Assembly (NCBI GenBank): GCA_937900465.1
Contig: CALCEJ010000058.1
Span: forward strand, 1-22,414
Direction: 5' to 3'
From: an uncultured Bacteroidales bacterium
GTDB lineage: Bacteria > Bacteroidota > Bacteroidia > Bacteroidales > UBA932
Length of the DNA: 22,414 bases
A program made the position numbers and the translations under genes. Every line of letters begins with the position of its first letter. The first letter of the stretch is position 1. Below are positions 1 to 8,174 of this stretch, piece by piece. The notes under the pieces were generated by a model. It had not been told where the DNA came from and ran no database searches. It saw only the letters and a program-made list of their open reading frames with translations.

Positions 1-317
1 TCATCTCCGGAGCCGCCGCTGTCGTTGCCGTGCTAGGCGAGCCGGCCGCGCAGGAAATGTGGATCGAGGACGGGGCGATTGCTGCAGTCACAATGCAGTA
101 CATGGCCGAGGACATCGGCCTGGGATCCTGCTGGTGCCAGGTTCGCGGGCGCGAGAGCTGTGATGAGGGAGTGACAGCTGAGGAAAAGGTCAAACTTATC
201 CTTGGGATAAAGGATGAATATTCAGTCCTCTGCCTGGTGGGCATAGGCCATCCTATAGATGAAAGGAAGCCTCAGGACGAGAGCGCGCTCAAATGGGAGC
301 AGGTGGAATGGAAATAA
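1..317 (+). CDS. Nitroreductase family protein, C-terminal part (5' end outside the window)
   Basis: The reading frame is open from base 3 and stops at 315-317, giving about 104 residues. The sequence matches the C-terminal half of FMN-dependent nitroreductases: a strand of small hydrophobic residues, then WIEDGAIAA, then GLGSCW, then a GYP-like VGIGHP segment near the end. Family members are homodimeric flavoproteins that use NAD(P)H to reduce nitro-aromatics, quinones or similar substrates; the substrate cannot be inferred here. The N-terminal FMN-binding part lies upstream of the window. The next gene, a TrmO fragment, starts at 308 inside this gene, so the two were probably co-transcribed. 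The family call is solid; the substrate is unknown. Confidence 0.85.
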   Translation, partial: ISGAAAVVAVLGEPAAQEMWIEDGAIAAVTMQYMAEDIGLGSCWCQVRGRESCDEGVTAEEKVKLILGIKDEYSVLCLVGIGHPIDERKPQDESALKWEQVEWK

Positions 318-559
318 AGCCCATAGCCCGTTTCAGGTCTCCTTTTCCTACGAAGTTCGGTATTCCCCGGCAGGCAGGACTTGCTTCCGGCCTTCGTGGA
401 AGGATAGTTTTCGAACCTGAATTCCGCTCGGCTGAAGCCGTACGCGGCCTTGAAGGCTTTGACTACCTTTGGCTGATCTGGGAATTCTCTGAAGCCCAGG
501 TGGATGAAAAGGTGTTCAAGGCGACAGTACGTCCTCCCAGGCTAGGGGGCAACGAAAGG
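308..559 (+). pseudogene. TrmO/TsaA-like tRNA methyltransferase, truncated N-terminal fragment
   Basis: Starting at the ATG at 308, 84 codons match the N-terminal half of the TrmO (YaeB/UPF0066) family, which methylates N6-threonylcarbamoyladenosine at tRNA position 37 using SAM. Visible motifs are RSPFPTKFGIPRQAGL (about residues 10-25), AVRGLEGFDYLWLIWEF (about 44-60) and TVRPPRLGGNER (about 73-84). In intact proteins the last motif continues into a GVFATRSPxRPNPIG segment. Here that segment is absent: from about 560 the DNA is the reverse complement of a clpC gene. The frame happens to stay open to 1420 through that antisense DNA, so a naive call would be a 371-residue fusion whose last 287 residues are not real protein. 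The start overlaps the nitroreductase stop by 10 nt. Confidence 0.85.
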
Positions 560-1282
560 GCTTGCGATTCCTTCAACTATGGCGGATTTTCCAACTCCCG
601 GCTCTCCAAGGAGTATCGGGTTGTTTTTCTTCCTTCTTCCGAGTATCTCGATTACCCTTCCGATCTCCATATCGCGGCCGACGACGGGGTCGAGTTTCCC
701 TTCCCTCGCCGCTTTGGTAAGGTCGTAGCCATAATCCTCAATGTTGAATTCTTCCTTCTGCTTTCCGGTGGCGGGATTCTCATCCCCGGGGGCGCCTCCC
801 TCTTCCTCGCCAGGGCCGCCTTCCCCCTTCGAGCCGCTTCTGAGGAGCCCCTCGTCTTCCATATACGAAAGGAGTCTTCCGTAGTCGATTCCGTGGGCCC
901 GGAGATATGCGTGCCCATAGCTGTCAGTATTGCGGCTCAGCGCGAGCAGAAGGTGCTGGGCTCCGGCCTCGGAGCTTTTCATCCTCGTCGCTTCCATTAC
1001 GGCGATGCTGAGGACGTTCTGGGCCTGGCGGGAGAAGCTGATGTTGTCAGTCTCCTGATAGGGGATTGTCTCTCCGGTGAAGATACGGCTGTCGATGAAT
1101 CCCTTCAGCGCGGCGGGCTCGATGCCCAGCCCCTGGAGGCATCTGAATGCGTCATTGTCTTCGTGGCGTATTATCCCAAGGAAGAGGTGGTCGGGGCCTA
1201 TTCCGTAGCTTCCCGTCCGCATAGCTTCCTCGCGGGCGTACCTGATGATTCCGTTCAGTTGTTCAGAGATATTTATCTGCAT
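542..1282 (-). pseudogene. clpC: ClpC-type AAA+ unfoldase, truncated after the first Walker A motif
   Basis: The minus-strand ATG at 1280-1282 opens a protein beginning MQINISEQ. It has the double Clp N-terminal repeat (about residues 1-145), a glycine/glutamate-rich linker (about 148-178), the LDPVVGRDMEI motif that opens AAA+ domain 1, and Walker A GEPGVGKS (226-233). Homology ends at residue 240 (VEGIA). Six unrelated codons follow, then a stop at 542-544. A complete ClpC has about 800-850 residues with two ATPase domains and works with ClpP to unfold and degrade proteins; this fragment could not. The break coincides with the break in the TrmO gene on the other strand. Its divergent position next to gyrA looks native for Bacteroidales, which suggests the foreign side of the join is the TrmO side. 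Confidence 0.88.
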
Positions 1283-1304
1283 AATTGTTCCTGTGTAAAT
1301 CCTA

Positions 1305-1312
1305 CAAATATA
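1305..1312 (-). promoter_or_regulatory. Bacteroidota-type -7 element for clpC
   Basis: The minus strand reads TATATTTG here, a full match to TAnnTTTG, 22 nt before the clpC ATG. No good TTTG -33 element is seen at the expected distance. It faces the gyrA promoter across about 45 bp. Confidence 0.55.
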
Positions 1313-1331
1313 AAAATAATTATAACCCATT

Positions 1332-1363
1332 GTTGGTGGATTCACCGAAAAAGCGTATATTTG
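1332..1363 (+). promoter_or_regulatory. gyrA promoter (GTTG / TATATTTG)
   Basis: A perfect -7 element TATATTTG lies at 1356-1363, with a -33-like GTTG at 1332-1335 and a 20-nt spacer. The predicted start of transcription is near 1370, leaving a leader of about 55 nt before the gyrA ATG at 1426. The leader contains a GC-rich hairpin, CGCCC/GGGCG with a GCGT loop, at 1383-1396. Whether it regulates gyrA is unknown. Confidence 0.6.
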
Positions 1364-1425
1364 TACGTTTATACGCAGGCGACGCCCGCGTGGGCGCGTG
1401 CACACGAAAGATTAGACTGAATAAT

Positions 1426-3978
1426 ATGGACGAAAACAACGAGAAGAACATTCCTGAGGAGGAGATCCAGAGTACCGGTTACACGGAACAGGTGGAGATT
1501 GATCACGAGATGAGAACGGCCTACATCGATTATTCGATGTCCGTTATCGTTTCCAGGGCCCTCCCGGATGTGAGGGACGGTCTGAAGCCCGTCCAGAGAA
1601 GAGTGCTCTTCGGAATGGATGCAATGGGCCTGAAATATTCCGGCCAGACGAAGAAATCCGCGAGAATCGTGGGTGAGGTGATGGGTAAGTTCCACCCGCA
1701 CGGCGACTCCAGCGTCTATGACGCGATGGTCCGCCTGGGGCAGGACTGGAACCAGCGATATCCGATGGTTTGGGGCCAGGGTAACTTCGGCTCCGTGGAC
1801 GGAGACTCTCCTGCAGCTATGCGATACACTGAGGCGAAACTCCAGAAGATGGCGGAAGATGTCCTTGCGGATATGGACAAGGATACTGTCAATATGGCCC
1901 CGAACTTCGACGATACGCTCGAGGAACCCACCGTCCTTCCCACGAAGGCTCCGCTGCTGCTTCTGAACGGCGCGTCCGGAATCGCTGTCGGTATGGCGAC
2001 GAATATGGCACCCCACAATCTCGGAGAATGCTGTGACGCAATCTGCGCATATATCGACAATCCGGAGATTGACACTGACGGCCTGATGGAATACATCAAA
2101 GGTCCTGATTTCCCTACCGGCGGAATCGTTATGGGCCGCTCGGGAATCAAGGAGGCTTACGAGACCGGCCGCGGCCGTATCGTAGTGCGTTCGAAGACCG
2201 ATATCGAGGTGGACGACAGGGGTCACGAAACCATCGTCGTCTCCGAAATCCCCTATATGGTGAACAAACGGGAGATGATTGAGAAAATCGCCCAGATGGT
2301 CGAGGACAAGAGAATCGAAGGCATCTCCTATATCAATGACGAATCCTCCCGCGGTGAAACCCGCGTGATTATGCGTCTGAAGCAGGGCGTCAACTCGAAC
2401 GTCGTGCTGAACACCCTGTTCAAGTATACCCCGCTTCAATCCAGTTTCTCCTTCAACAACGTAGCCCTCGTCAAGGGACGTCCCCGTACCCTCAGCCTCA
2501 AGGAAATAATCGCGAACTTCGTGGAATTCCGTCACGAGGTTGTGGTCCGCCGTACCCGTTTCGACCTTGCGAAGGCCCAGGAAAGGGCCCATATCGTCGA
2601 AGGTCTCCTGAAGGCTATGGACATAATCGACGAGATTGTCCATATCATCCGTTATGAGACCAAATCCGTCGAAGAGGCGAAGCAGGTGCTGATCGAACGC
2701 TATCAGTTCTCCGACGTCCAGGCCCAGGCCATCGTCGATATGAGACTCCGTCAGCTCGTGGGTATGGAGCGCGAAAAGCTCCAGAAGGAATACGATGAAC
2801 TTATGGCCTTCATCGGCCACTGCAACGATATCCTCGCAAGCGTCGAGCTCCAGCTCGGTATCGTCAAGGAGGAGACGGAGGCCCTCAAGGCAAAGTACGG
2901 CGATCCCCGTAAGACCGAAATCACCCTCTCCGAGGACGAGTTCAACCCCGAGGACTTCTATGCCGATGAGGATCAGGTCATAACGATCTCTCACCTTGGC
3001 TACATCAAGAGGACCCCTCTTACGGAGTTCCGTACCCAAAACCGCGGCGGAGTGGGCATCAAGGCCAGCGCAACCCGCGATCAGGACTTCATAGAGCACA
3101 TCTACATCGCGAACACTCACTCGACGATGCTCCTTTTCACCCTCAAGGGCCGATGCTTCTGGCTCAAGGTCTATGAGATTCCGGAAGGCAACCGCCAGTC
3201 AAAGGGGCGCGCCATCCAGAACGTCATTATGATCGACCCCGATGACAGCGTACGCGCATACATCAACGTCAAGACCCTCAAGGATGAAGAGTATATCAGG
3301 TCCAACTATGTGATGATGGTGACGAGAAAGGGTGTTGTCAAGAAGACGACCCTCGAGGCTTACTCTCATCCGAGGACAATCGGCGTTAACGCCATCACGG
3401 TCCGTGAGGGCGACGAACTGCTCGAGGCAATCCTCACTGACGGCGGCTGCAATATTATGATTGCGGCGCACAAGGGCCACTGCGTCCGTTTCGACGAAGC
3501 CGAGGCAAGGGCCATCGGACGTACCGCCACCGGTGTCCGTGGCATAAAACTTGACGAAGACGACTATGTGGTCGGAGTTGTGAGCCAGAATCCCGAGGCG
3601 GAAGGAGCTGCCCAGCGTCAGGTCCTCGTCGTCAGCGAAAACGGATTCGGCAAGCGTTCGGATCCTATGGAGTACAGGAAGACTTCCCGTGGCGCCAAGG
3701 GCGTCAAGACAATCAATATCACGGAGAAGACAGGCTCGCTTGTGGCCATCAAAAACGTCACGGACGAGGATGACCTTATGATCATCACCCGCTCCGGAAT
3801 CACCATCAGGATGCCCGTCAGCACGATCAGAGTGGCAGGACGCGCAACCCAGGGTGTGAAGCTCATCAATATCCGCGAAGGCGATGCGATTGCGGCAGTC
3901 TCCGTGGTGAATCACGAATCGGAGGAGACGGAGGAATCCGGCGAAACCGAACAGTCTCAGGAAAATAATAACCAGTAA
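1426..3978 (+). CDS. gyrA: DNA gyrase subunit A
   Basis: This 850-residue protein is the DNA-cleaving subunit of gyrase, which with GyrB introduces negative supercoils using ATP. The start at 1426 (MDENNEKN) fits GyrA N-termini; the upstream in-frame extension runs through the promoter. The catalytic tyrosine is Tyr134 in AAMRYTEAKL. The quinolone-resistance region reads HPHGDSSVYD, with Ser95 and Asp99 at the positions equal to E. coli Ser83 and Asp87, so it looks wild type. The C-terminal beta-pinwheel begins near residue 505, and the GyrA box there is degenerate, QNRGGVG (538-544), rather than QRRGGKG. The protein ends in an acidic, Glu/Gln-rich tail. It is the first gene of a long + strand run; the TPR gene follows after 8 nt. 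Length is normal for Bacteroidota. Confidence 0.98.
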   Translation: MDENNEKNIPEEEIQSTGYTEQVEIDHEMRTAYIDYSMSVIVSRALPDVRDGLKPVQRRVLFGMDAMGLKYSGQTKKSARIVGEVMGKFHPHGDSSVYDAMVRLGQDWNQRYPMVWGQGNFGSVDGDSPAAMRYTEAKLQKMAEDVLADMDKDTVNMAPNFDDTLEEPTVLPTKAPLLLLNGASGIAVGMATNMAPHNLGECCDAICAYIDNPEIDTDGLMEYIKGPDFPTGGIVMGRSGIKEAYETGRGRIVVRSKTDIEVDDRGHETIVVSEIPYMVNKREMIEKIAQMVEDKRIEGISYINDESSRGETRVIMRLKQGVNSNVVLNTLFKYTPLQSSFSFNNVALVKGRPRTLSLKEIIANFVEFRHEVVVRRTRFDLAKAQERAHIVEGLLKAMDIIDEIVHIIRYETKSVEEAKQVLIERYQFSDVQAQAIVDMRLRQLVGMEREKLQKEYDELMAFIGHCNDILASVELQLGIVKEETEALKAKYGDPRKTEITLSEDEFNPEDFYADEDQVITISHLGYIKRTPLTEFRTQNRGGVGIKASATRDQDFIEHIYIANTHSTMLLFTLKGRCFWLKVYEIPEGNRQSKGRAIQNVIMIDPDDSVRAYINVKTLKDEEYIRSNYVMMVTRKGVVKKTTLEAYSHPRTIGVNAITVREGDELLEAILTDGGCNIMIAAHKGHCVRFDEAEARAIGRTATGVRGIKLDEDDYVVGVVSQNPEAEGAAQRQVLVVSENGFGKRSDPMEYRKTSRGAKGVKTINITEKTGSLVAIKNVTDEDDLMIITRSGITIRMPVSTIRVAGRATQGVKLINIREGDAIAAVSVVNHESEETEESGETEQSQENNNQ

Positions 3979-3986
3979 TACACATT

Positions 3987-5303
3987 ATGAAAAAGATTTT
4001 CATTGGCCTTGCACTCATCCTCGCGGCATTTACCGCCAGCGCTCAGGTTAAGTCGGATCAGGTGATCCAGAAGGCAATTGACAAAGCTGTCGCTGATTCC
4101 CAGAATCCCAAGAAGGCCGCCAAGGTCGGAACTTGGATCAAGCTCAGCGATGCTTATCTTAAGGCATACAACAACCCGCTCGCAAACGTAGCAGGCGGTG
4201 ACAAGACCCAGGTAATGATGCTCCTCGGAGGCGAACAGCCCATCTCCACGGAAATCGTCACCCTCCAGGGCGAATACTTCGAGAAGAACGTGTTCGCAAA
4301 CAAGAACCTCTACTTCAACTCCAACGGATTCCTCGCATTCTCCGAGGTGACAAAGCCTTCGTACGACGGCGATGCGCTGGACGAGGCCGCAGCAGCCCTC
4401 GCAAAGGCCTATGAGGTCGATGCAAAGGGCCAGAAGAAAGAGGATATCGGCAAAACCCTCCAGCAGATCGCAGCTTACTATGCTTCCGACGCTGCTACGG
4501 CATTCAATCTCGGCCGCATAGCCCAATCCAGCGTCCTGTTCGGCAAGGCCGGCGCCGTCTCGATGCAGGCTCCCTGCCCTTCCGTCGATTCCAGCTCCGT
4601 TTACAACGCAGCCCTTACGGCCTATATGGTCCAGAACTACGACAGGGCGATCGAGTACTACAAGAAGGCCCTTGAGATCGGATATGCATCCGAGGGTAAC
4701 ACTTATGCAGCCCTTTCGGAATGCCTTCTCCAGCAGAAGGACACCGTGGCGGCCCGCAAGGTTCTCGAGGAAGGCTTTGCCGCCTATCCCCAGAGCGACC
4801 GTATCATCACGAGTCTTATCGACTTCTACCGTATGGTGAACGAAGATCCTGCAAAGATTCTGGACCTTCTCGAGGAAGCGAAGGTGAAAATGCCTGACAA
4901 TCCCGCCCTTTATTATGTGGAAGGCGATATCCTCGTAAAGATGAACAAGTATGATGAGGCTGTCCAGGCATACCGCAAATCCGCGGAAATCAATCCTCAG
5001 TACGAGTGGGGTTACTACGGAGAAGGTGTCCTCTGGTTCACCCGTGCCGTCGCCACTCAGGAAGAAGCTAACGCCCTGCCTTTCAACGAGTACCGCAAGT
5101 ATGACGAACTGATCGCCCGTATGGGGGAGGAACTCAAGAATACCATCGAACCCTTCGAGAAGTGCTACTCCCTTACCCAGAACCAGGCCCTCAAGGATGC
5201 CGTCGCTGACAACCTCAAGAGGATCTACTTCGCCCTGCGCAACGAGTCTCCCGAGTACAAGGCAGCATACGAAAAGTACAATGCCATCGTAAGCGGCGAG
5301 TAA
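3987..5303 (+). CDS. Secreted tetratricopeptide-repeat protein
   Basis: 438 residues with a classic signal peptide (MKKIFIGLALILAAFTASAQ, predicted cleavage after about residue 20), so it is likely periplasmic. The middle and C-terminal parts hold TPR helices, for example the segments around NYDRAIEYYKKALEIG, KKDTV-like LLQQKDTVAARKVLEEG, and KYDEAVQAYRKSAEINP (roughly residues 203-345). TPR arrays bind protein partners; the partner is not known. The N-terminal 200 residues show no motif I recognise. It begins 8 nt after the gyrA stop and ends 1 nt before the phoH start, so it is almost certainly co-transcribed with both. A TPR protein downstream of gyrA is a familiar Bacteroidales arrangement. 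Fold confident; function unknown. Confidence 0.9.
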   Translation: MKKIFIGLALILAAFTASAQVKSDQVIQKAIDKAVADSQNPKKAAKVGTWIKLSDAYLKAYNNPLANVAGGDKTQVMMLLGGEQPISTEIVTLQGEYFEKNVFANKNLYFNSNGFLAFSEVTKPSYDGDALDEAAAALAKAYEVDAKGQKKEDIGKTLQQIAAYYASDAATAFNLGRIAQSSVLFGKAGAVSMQAPCPSVDSSSVYNAALTAYMVQNYDRAIEYYKKALEIGYASEGNTYAALSECLLQQKDTVAARKVLEEGFAAYPQSDRIITSLIDFYRMVNEDPAKILDLLEEAKVKMPDNPALYYVEGDILVKMNKYDEAVQAYRKSAEINPQYEWGYYGEGVLWFTRAVATQEEANALPFNEYRKYDELIARMGEELKNTIEPFEKCYSLTQNQALKDAVADNLKRIYFALRNESPEYKAAYEKYNAIVSGE

Positions 5304-5304
5304 A

Positions 5305-6273
5305 GTGCGGAAAACTATAACTCTGGACGCTGTCGACCCTGTCGAAATCTACGGAGCCGGCAACAAGATACTCAGCGGGTTCTGCTCCTATTTCCCACAC
5401 CTGAAGGTCGTGGCGAGAGGCAGTACGATAATCCTGGACGGGTCTGACTCCGACATTGCGGAGTTCGAGACCCGTTTCGGGCAACTTGTGGAGCGCCGGA
5501 TGAGGAAGAGAAATCTTACTCCTTACGACGTGGAGGACATCTTCGACAGCGAAACATCTCCGGAGAAATACCGGCTCAGCGCGGACGCACCTATCGTCCA
5601 CGGAACGGACGGGAAGCCCATCAAAGCGCGGAATCCGCGTCAGGAGGAACTGGTCAAGGCTTACTTTGACAATGACCTCATTTTCGCCGTGGGCCCCGCA
5701 GGAACCGGTAAGACTTATGTCGCAATCGCCCTTGCCGTAAGGGCGCTGAAAAACAGGGAAATCCGCCGAATTATCCTGACCCGTCCCGCCGTTGAGGCCG
5801 GTGAGCGGCTGGGATTCCTTCCGGGAGACCTCAAGGATAAGCTGGATCCCTATCTCCAGCCCCTTTACGACGCCCTGGAGGATATGATTCCCTCGAAGAA
5901 ACTCCAGGAATTCATTGCGGACGGAATCATTCAGATAGCCCCCCTCGCTTATATGAGGGGACGTACGCTGGACCGGGCCTGCGTTATCCTCGATGAGGCG
6001 CAGAACACTAATCTCGGGCAGCTCAAGATGTTCCTTACCCGAATGGGCTCAAGCGCGAAATTCATCGTCACCGGCGATGCAACCCAGATAGACCTGCCCC
6101 GCCGGAGGGATTCAGGTCTCCTGACCGGAATCCGTCTCCTGGAGGGAGTGAAAGGAATACATATCGTAAGATTCGGGAATGAGGACATTGTCCGCCATCC
6201 CCTCGTTACTAAAATCGTCAAGGCATTCGATACTTACGAGGACAGTAGGAGTGCCGGCCCCGAGACAGAATAG
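5305..6273 (+). CDS. PhoH-family ATPase (PhoL-like)
   Basis: 322 residues, start codon GTG, 1 nt after the TPR stop. An N-terminal region with a KH-like beta/alpha pattern (about residues 1-75) is followed by the PhoH ATPase domain: Walker A GPAGTGKT (130-137), the LTRPAVEAGERLGFLPGD segment (158-175), Walker B VILDEAQN (227-234) and VTGDATQIDLP. PhoH/YbeZ proteins are cytoplasmic ATPases linked to RNA and ribosome metabolism and usually sit beside ybeY. Here no ybeY is seen; the neighbours are envelope proteins and leuS. The next gene starts 3 nt after the stop. The family is certain; the cellular task is inferred only from the family. Confidence 0.94.
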   Translation: MRKTITLDAVDPVEIYGAGNKILSGFCSYFPHLKVVARGSTIILDGSDSDIAEFETRFGQLVERRMRKRNLTPYDVEDIFDSETSPEKYRLSADAPIVHGTDGKPIKARNPRQEELVKAYFDNDLIFAVGPAGTGKTYVAIALAVRALKNREIRRIILTRPAVEAGERLGFLPGDLKDKLDPYLQPLYDALEDMIPSKKLQEFIADGIIQIAPLAYMRGRTLDRACVILDEAQNTNLGQLKMFLTRMGSSAKFIVTGDATQIDLPRRRDSGLLTGIRLLEGVKGIHIVRFGNEDIVRHPLVTKIVKAFDTYEDSRSAGPETE

Positions 6274-6276
6274 CCT

Positions 6277-6816
6277 ATGAAAAAGTCAGCCATTTGGATA
6301 CTCCTTTTGATTTCCCTGTCACTGACGGGGTGCGATTTCCTGCGCCGTGTCGCGGGAAGGCCCACATCGGCAGACATCGAGCTTCGGAGGGAGGCGATCG
6401 CCGCCGAAGAAAGGGCGGAAGCGGAGCGTCACGCCGCGAGGATGGACTCGATACGAAGAGTCCGGCAGCAGATGGAGGATTCGCTATCGGCCCTTGAGAA
6501 CCACCTTCTGGACTCACTCTCAAAAACGAGCGCACCCGCTATCCAGCCTTCAAAACTGGGCGGTCTTTCCGCTGAGGTCCTTACCAGCCGCTACTATATT
6601 GTTGCCGGCGCTTTCAGGAGCCAGGACAATGCGGCAAGGAAGAAACAGCGCTGTGACGATGCCGGCTACCCTTCGACCGTCGTCCAGTTCAAGAACGGTT
6701 TTTACGCAGTGACGCTCTGTCCTTCGGACAATCTGAGGGAAACGGTCAATACCCTTAACCGTCTCCGTAAGGAAGGTGTATGCCCTCCTGACGGATGGAT
6801 TCTGTTCAACGAATGA
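6277..6816 (+). CDS. SPOR-domain lipoprotein
   Basis: 179 residues. The N-terminus is a lipoprotein signal with lipobox LTGC, lipidated Cys19, followed by Asp20. Next comes a strongly charged, probably helical stretch rich in Arg, Glu and Ala (about 30-90). The C-terminal part from about residue 105 (RYYIVAGAFRSQDNAARK ... GFYAVTLCPSDN) has the pattern of a SPOR domain. SPOR domains bind denuded peptidoglycan glycan strands, often at the division site, so this protein probably tethers the envelope to septal or stripped wall. It starts 3 nt after the phoH stop, and its stop overlaps the next start (ATGA at 6813-6816), implying translational coupling with the M28/TonB-domain protein. Confidence 0.88.
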   Translation: MKKSAIWILLLISLSLTGCDFLRRVAGRPTSADIELRREAIAAEERAEAERHAARMDSIRRVRQQMEDSLSALENHLLDSLSKTSAPAIQPSKLGGLSAEVLTSRYYIVAGAFRSQDNAARKKQRCDDAGYPSTVVQFKNGFYAVTLCPSDNLRETVNTLNRLRKEGVCPPDGWILFNE

Positions 6817-8171
6817 AAAAGGCCCTTCTCGCTATCGCAGCGCTCCTTTCCGGAGTGACAGTCCTTGCCCAGTACAGGGACGTCGCTTCGTCATACCAGG
6901 AACTGTACGACAGTGAGACGGTATCGCTGCTGAAGCGCCACGTCGGTTATATCGCCGGCGCGGAGATGGAAGGTCGTCTGGCCGGTTCGGAGGGGGAGCG
7001 GATGACCGCGGAGTATATAGCTTCCTGCTTTGAAGAATACGGTGTCGATGTAATCTCCCCCCGCGGCGGCGAAACGTTCGGAATCGTCCGTGAAAACGGC
7101 GACACGGTAACCTCGAGGAACGTCATCGGATATATCCAGGGATGGGACAGCACCGTCAATGACCGGTATATCGTCATCGGCGCGAGGATGGACAATCTGG
7201 GCTCTGATACTTACACCGTTGACGGGGAGCCGGTTTCCCGCATCTACTACGGGGCGAACGGAAACGCATCCGGCCTTGCGATGCTCCTGGAACTCTCGAG
7301 AAAAATCTCTACGAACCGGATCCTGTTCCGCAGAAGCGTCCTTTTTGTCGCTTTCGGCGCTTCGGAGTATACCCTTGCCGGCTCGTGGTACTTCCTGAAC
7401 CGTTCGTTCGCTGATGTGGACAGGATAGACGCGATGGTGAACCTTGATATGGTCGGCGGCTCCGGTTCCGGATTCTACGCTTACACATCCTCCAATACGG
7501 ATTTGAATTCAGCCGTTTCCGCCCTCCGGGGAGAACTGCTCCCTATCCTTCCGGTACTGACGACGGAGGAACCGTACACCGGAGATCACCGCGCATTCTA
7601 CGACAGGGAGATTCCATCCGTCCTTTTCACCACCGGGCGTTACCCGGAGCACGATACCGGGAGGGATTCTTATGAAATCATCGATTTCGACAAGATGGAG
7701 AGGGAACTGGAGACGGTTTACTGCTTCTCGGAGAAACTATCCTCGGGAGAGGCGCCGCGTTTCCGCGAGAGTGCTTCAGCCCCGAAACGTTCAGATGTCG
7801 TGGCATATTCTGATACTGATGTGAAACCGGCCTTCTTCGGCAGCAGGAATCCTTCGACATTCTTGACGAAGTGGGTATATCAATATGTCAAATACCCGTC
7901 CTATGCCCTTGAGAACGGGATTCAAGGCCGCGTTACGGTGGACTTTGTAATAGATGAGAAGGGTAATGTCACAGATGTGACAGTCGGACGTTCCGTACAC
8001 GAGTCGCTGGATGCGGAGGCGGTCCGCGTCGTATCAGCTTCTCCCCGGTGGACCCCCGGGAGAAGGAACGGCAAAAAAGTGAAAGTTGCGATGTCGGTTC
8101 CCGTGGAATTCCGCCTTCAGAAGCGGTCTGACGGGTCTTTCGGCGTCAACGGTATTATAGTGAAACAATAA
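6813..8171 (+). CDS. M28 peptidase-like protein with degenerate active site and TonB C-terminal domain
   Basis: I chose the ATG at 6813 (MKKALLAIAALLSGVTVLAQ, signal peptide about 1-20) over the in-frame ATG at 6795, because it overlaps the previous stop as ATGA and restores a normal signal sequence. The 452-residue protein has an M28 aminopeptidase fold (about 30-305), with EGRLAGSEGERMTAEYI near the start. Key residues are changed: GAHxDHxG reads GARMDNLG (123-130), GADDNASG reads GANGNASG (147-154), and the catalytic EE reads SE (184-185). NLDMVG with Asp212 is kept. Residues about 340-436 form a TonB C-terminal domain (GRVTVDFVIDEKGNVTDV ... SPRWTPGRRNGKKVKV). It is probably a periplasmic, likely catalytically impaired protein. 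There is no N-terminal TonB helix or proline-rich spanning region, so it is not a classical TonB. Confidence 0.85.
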   Translation: MKKALLAIAALLSGVTVLAQYRDVASSYQELYDSETVSLLKRHVGYIAGAEMEGRLAGSEGERMTAEYIASCFEEYGVDVISPRGGETFGIVRENGDTVTSRNVIGYIQGWDSTVNDRYIVIGARMDNLGSDTYTVDGEPVSRIYYGANGNASGLAMLLELSRKISTNRILFRRSVLFVAFGASEYTLAGSWYFLNRSFADVDRIDAMVNLDMVGGSGSGFYAYTSSNTDLNSAVSALRGELLPILPVLTTEEPYTGDHRAFYDREIPSVLFTTGRYPEHDTGRDSYEIIDFDKMERELETVYCFSEKLSSGEAPRFRESASAPKRSDVVAYSDTDVKPAFFGSRNPSTFLTKWVYQYVKYPSYALENGIQGRVTVDFVIDEKGNVTDVTVGRSVHESLDAEAVRVVSASPRWTPGRRNGKKVKVAMSVPVEFRLQKRSDGSFGVNGIIVKQ

Positions 8172-8174
8172 GAT

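Noticed and set aside
1369..3120. Long open frame antisense to gyrA (about 580 codons)
   Set aside because: It is a mirror of GyrA codon usage, shows no protein family features, and the + strand GyrA is unambiguous.
6795..6812. Alternative upstream ATG for the M28/TonB-domain gene
   Set aside because: It would add six residues before a clean signal peptide and overlap the previous gene by 22 nt; the ATGA overlap at 6813 is the better start.
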